A DNA stretch of 5,893 bases from positions 1 through 5,893 of the forward strand of contig JAAZDI010000143.1 of assembly GCA_012512295.1 (NCBI GenBank). Reading direction: 5' to 3'. The first letter of the stretch is position 1. Every line of letters begins with the position of its first letter. Source of the DNA: Syntrophomonadaceae bacterium (GTDB lineage Bacteria; Bacillota; Ch66; Ch109). The notes under the pieces are model-generated. The model had not been told where the DNA came from and did no database searches. It saw only the letters and a program-made list of their open reading frames with translations. The position numbers and the translations under genes were made by a program. This document shows positions 4,814-5,893 of this stretch, piece after piece.

Positions 4814-5893
4814 GTGAAAACCATAGTTCTATCCGGCTACTATGGCTTTGACAACGCCGGCGATGAAGCTTTGTTAGCCGCAATTTCCGGGACCTTACGG
4901 GAGCTCAAGCCCGAAATTAATATAGTCGTCTTATCCGCTTCGCCCCGGCGAACCCAGGAGTTGCACGGGGTAGCTGCTGTTAGTCGGTTCAACCCGATCA
5001 GTCTTATTCAGACTTTAAAACGGGCCGACCTATTAATCAGCGGGGGCGGCAGCCTGCTGCAGGATGTCACCAGTTGGCGGAGCATCCTGTATTATCTGGG
5101 TGTAGTAACCCTCGCCCTGATTTTGGGTCGGCCAGTTATGTTTTACGCACAGGGGATAGGCCCTATTCGCCGACCCTGGGCACGCTGGCTCACGCGGGTG
5201 ATTGCCAATCGGGTGCGGTTAATCACGGTGAGGGATCAGGATTCACTGAACGAATTAAAAAACCTGGGAATAACCAAACCCCCGGCCTACGTCACCGCCG
5301 ATCCCGTACTCGGCATGCGGGCAGCCGCCGGCTTAACCGAGAAAAAGACTGGGATAAAGACCGAGAACAGTTTATTTTTACCGACAACTAACGCTTCAGC
5401 TTCAGCTGCCGCTTCTGCTTTAACGACCGATTCAGCTATAGCTTCAGCTACTACTTCATATATTGAATCAGATGCAGCTATAGCTCCAGATATATCGGCA
5501 GGGACAGCTACCGGGACCCGCCGACGGATCGGTTTTGCTCTCCGCAACTGGCAGGGAATGACCGGCTTTAAAGCCGCCGTGGCCGAGGCAGCAGATTATC
5601 TAACCGAACAGGGCTGGGAGGTTGTCTTTGTTCCGCTGCATTACCCGGATGACTTAGCGGCAACCAGGGACATCGTCGGCCAAATGCAATACCCGTCTCG
5701 GATCATCGAGGAACGCCTATCCGTCCAGGAAGTGATGCAGGAATTAGCCACGTTTGACCTCCTGGTCGGGATGCGGCTGCACTCTCTGATCTTTGCCGCT
5801 GCTCTCGGGGTCCCCATGCTGGGCATCTCGTATGATCCCAAAGTCAACGCTTTTCTGGAGCAGTTGGGGGAAAAGCCGGTCGGGCGAGTCGAA
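4814..5893 (+). CDS. csaB: Polysaccharide pyruvyl transferase CsaB (3'-truncated by window)
   Basis: The frame is open from GTG at 4814 to the last base, 360 residues without a stop. CsaB transfers a ketal-linked pyruvate from phosphoenolpyruvate to secondary wall polysaccharide, the ligand of SLH domains that anchor S-layer proteins. Family features are clear: GYYGFDNAGDEALL (residues 8-21), LLISGGGSLLQD (73-84), FYAQGIGPI (110-118), ITVRDQDSLNEL (from 137), TADPVL (161-166), IGFALRNW (239-246), VGMRLHSLIFAAALGVP (from 318) with His323, and GISYDPKV (337-344). The GTG start is supported by AGGAG (4801-4805) eight bases upstream and by the family beginning right before the GYYGFxNxGDEA motif. 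Oddly, about 72 residues separate DPVL from IGFALR, far more than I expect for CsaB, with an Ala/Ser/Thr-rich tract at 194-235. The C-terminal tail is missing only because the window ends. Confidence 0.93.
   Translation, partial: MKTIVLSGYYGFDNAGDEALLAAISGTLRELKPEINIVVLSASPRRTQELHGVAAVSRFNPISLIQTLKRADLLISGGGSLLQDVTSWRSILYYLGVVTLALILGRPVMFYAQGIGPIRRPWARWLTRVIANRVRLITVRDQDSLNELKNLGITKPPAYVTADPVLGMRAAAGLTEKKTGIKTENSLFLPTTNASASAAASALTTDSAIASATTSYIESDAAIAPDISAGTATGTRRRIGFALRNWQGMTGFKAAVAEAADYLTEQGWEVVFVPLHYPDDLAATRDIVGQMQYPSRIIEERLSVQEVMQELATFDLLVGMRLHSLIFAAALGVPMLGISYDPKVNAFLEQLGEKPVGRVE
5393..5518 (+). repeat. Low-complexity GCTTCA-type repeat coding for an Ala/Ser/Thr-rich insertion in CsaB
   Basis: Codons 194-235 of csaB contain 14 Ala, 8 Ser and 6 Thr. 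Eleven of the Ala codons are GCT and six of the Ser codons are TCA, giving imperfect GCTTCA hexamer repeats at 5393-5404 and again at 5441-5446. The 11-mer CAGCTATAGCT occurs at 5433-5443 and 5475-5485. The flanking CsaB domains use mostly GC-ending codons, so the tract differs in composition. The unit is a multiple of three and keeps the frame. It looks like a slippage-expanded linker between the two halves of the enzyme. Confidence 0.7.

Noticed and set aside
5074..5391. 105-codon + strand frame inside csaB
   Set aside because: It is out of frame with csaB, which is clearly coding across the whole interval.
5287..5547. Minus-strand Ala-rich frame opposite csaB
   Set aside because: It is a shadow of the GCT/TCA repeat on the coding strand; csaB in the + frame has family motifs on both sides.

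Overview
The window reads as chromosomal DNA of an endospore-forming, probably flagellated Firmicute of the class Clostridia. The gene order spoIID (3' end), spoIIID, mbl, flhO-type flagellar rod gene matches the conserved Bacillus/Clostridia arrangement spoIID-spoIIQ-spoIIID-mbl-flhO-flhP. The balanced base composition and the following LCP and csaB genes suggest a Desulfotomaculum/Peptococcaceae-like lineage; that placement is inference. All five genes (two cut by the window ends) lie on the + strand.

Layout: 1-384 is the C-terminal part of SpoIID, the septal peptidoglycan lytic transglycosylase of engulfment. A 96-bp gap has no room for spoIIQ and carries an 8-bp inverted repeat able to mask the spoIIID ribosome binding site. 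481-732 is spoIIID, the mother-cell transcription factor. 839-1870 is mbl, a MreB-family actin, preceded by a perfect 10-bp stem-loop. 1884-2729 is a FlgF/FlgG-family rod gene, 13 bp behind mbl. From 2730 to 3524 there is almost 800 bp without a credible gene. It holds two mutually exclusive GC-rich hairpins at the flhO end, short dispersed-repeat-like motifs, an 11-nt tandem repeat, and four copies of a 7-mer. 3525-4523 is a LytR-CpsA-Psr (LCP) wall-polymer transferase. 4524-4813 is a 290-bp spacer with a good SigA-type promoter and an 18-bp tandem duplication. From 4814 to the window end is csaB, a polysaccharide pyruvyl transferase, with an odd Ala/Ser/Thr-rich insertion.

The first half joins engulfment, mother-cell regulation, cell-shape cytoskeleton and flagellar rod. 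The second half looks like wall-polymer chemistry: LCP proteins attach anionic polymers to peptidoglycan, and CsaB pyruvylates secondary wall polysaccharide so that SLH-domain proteins can bind. No defence system, mobile element gene, tRNA, rRNA or CRISPR array is visible. The protein genes belong to known families. The less explained parts are the non-coding segments and the CsaB insertion, and none of them amounts to a demonstrated new system.
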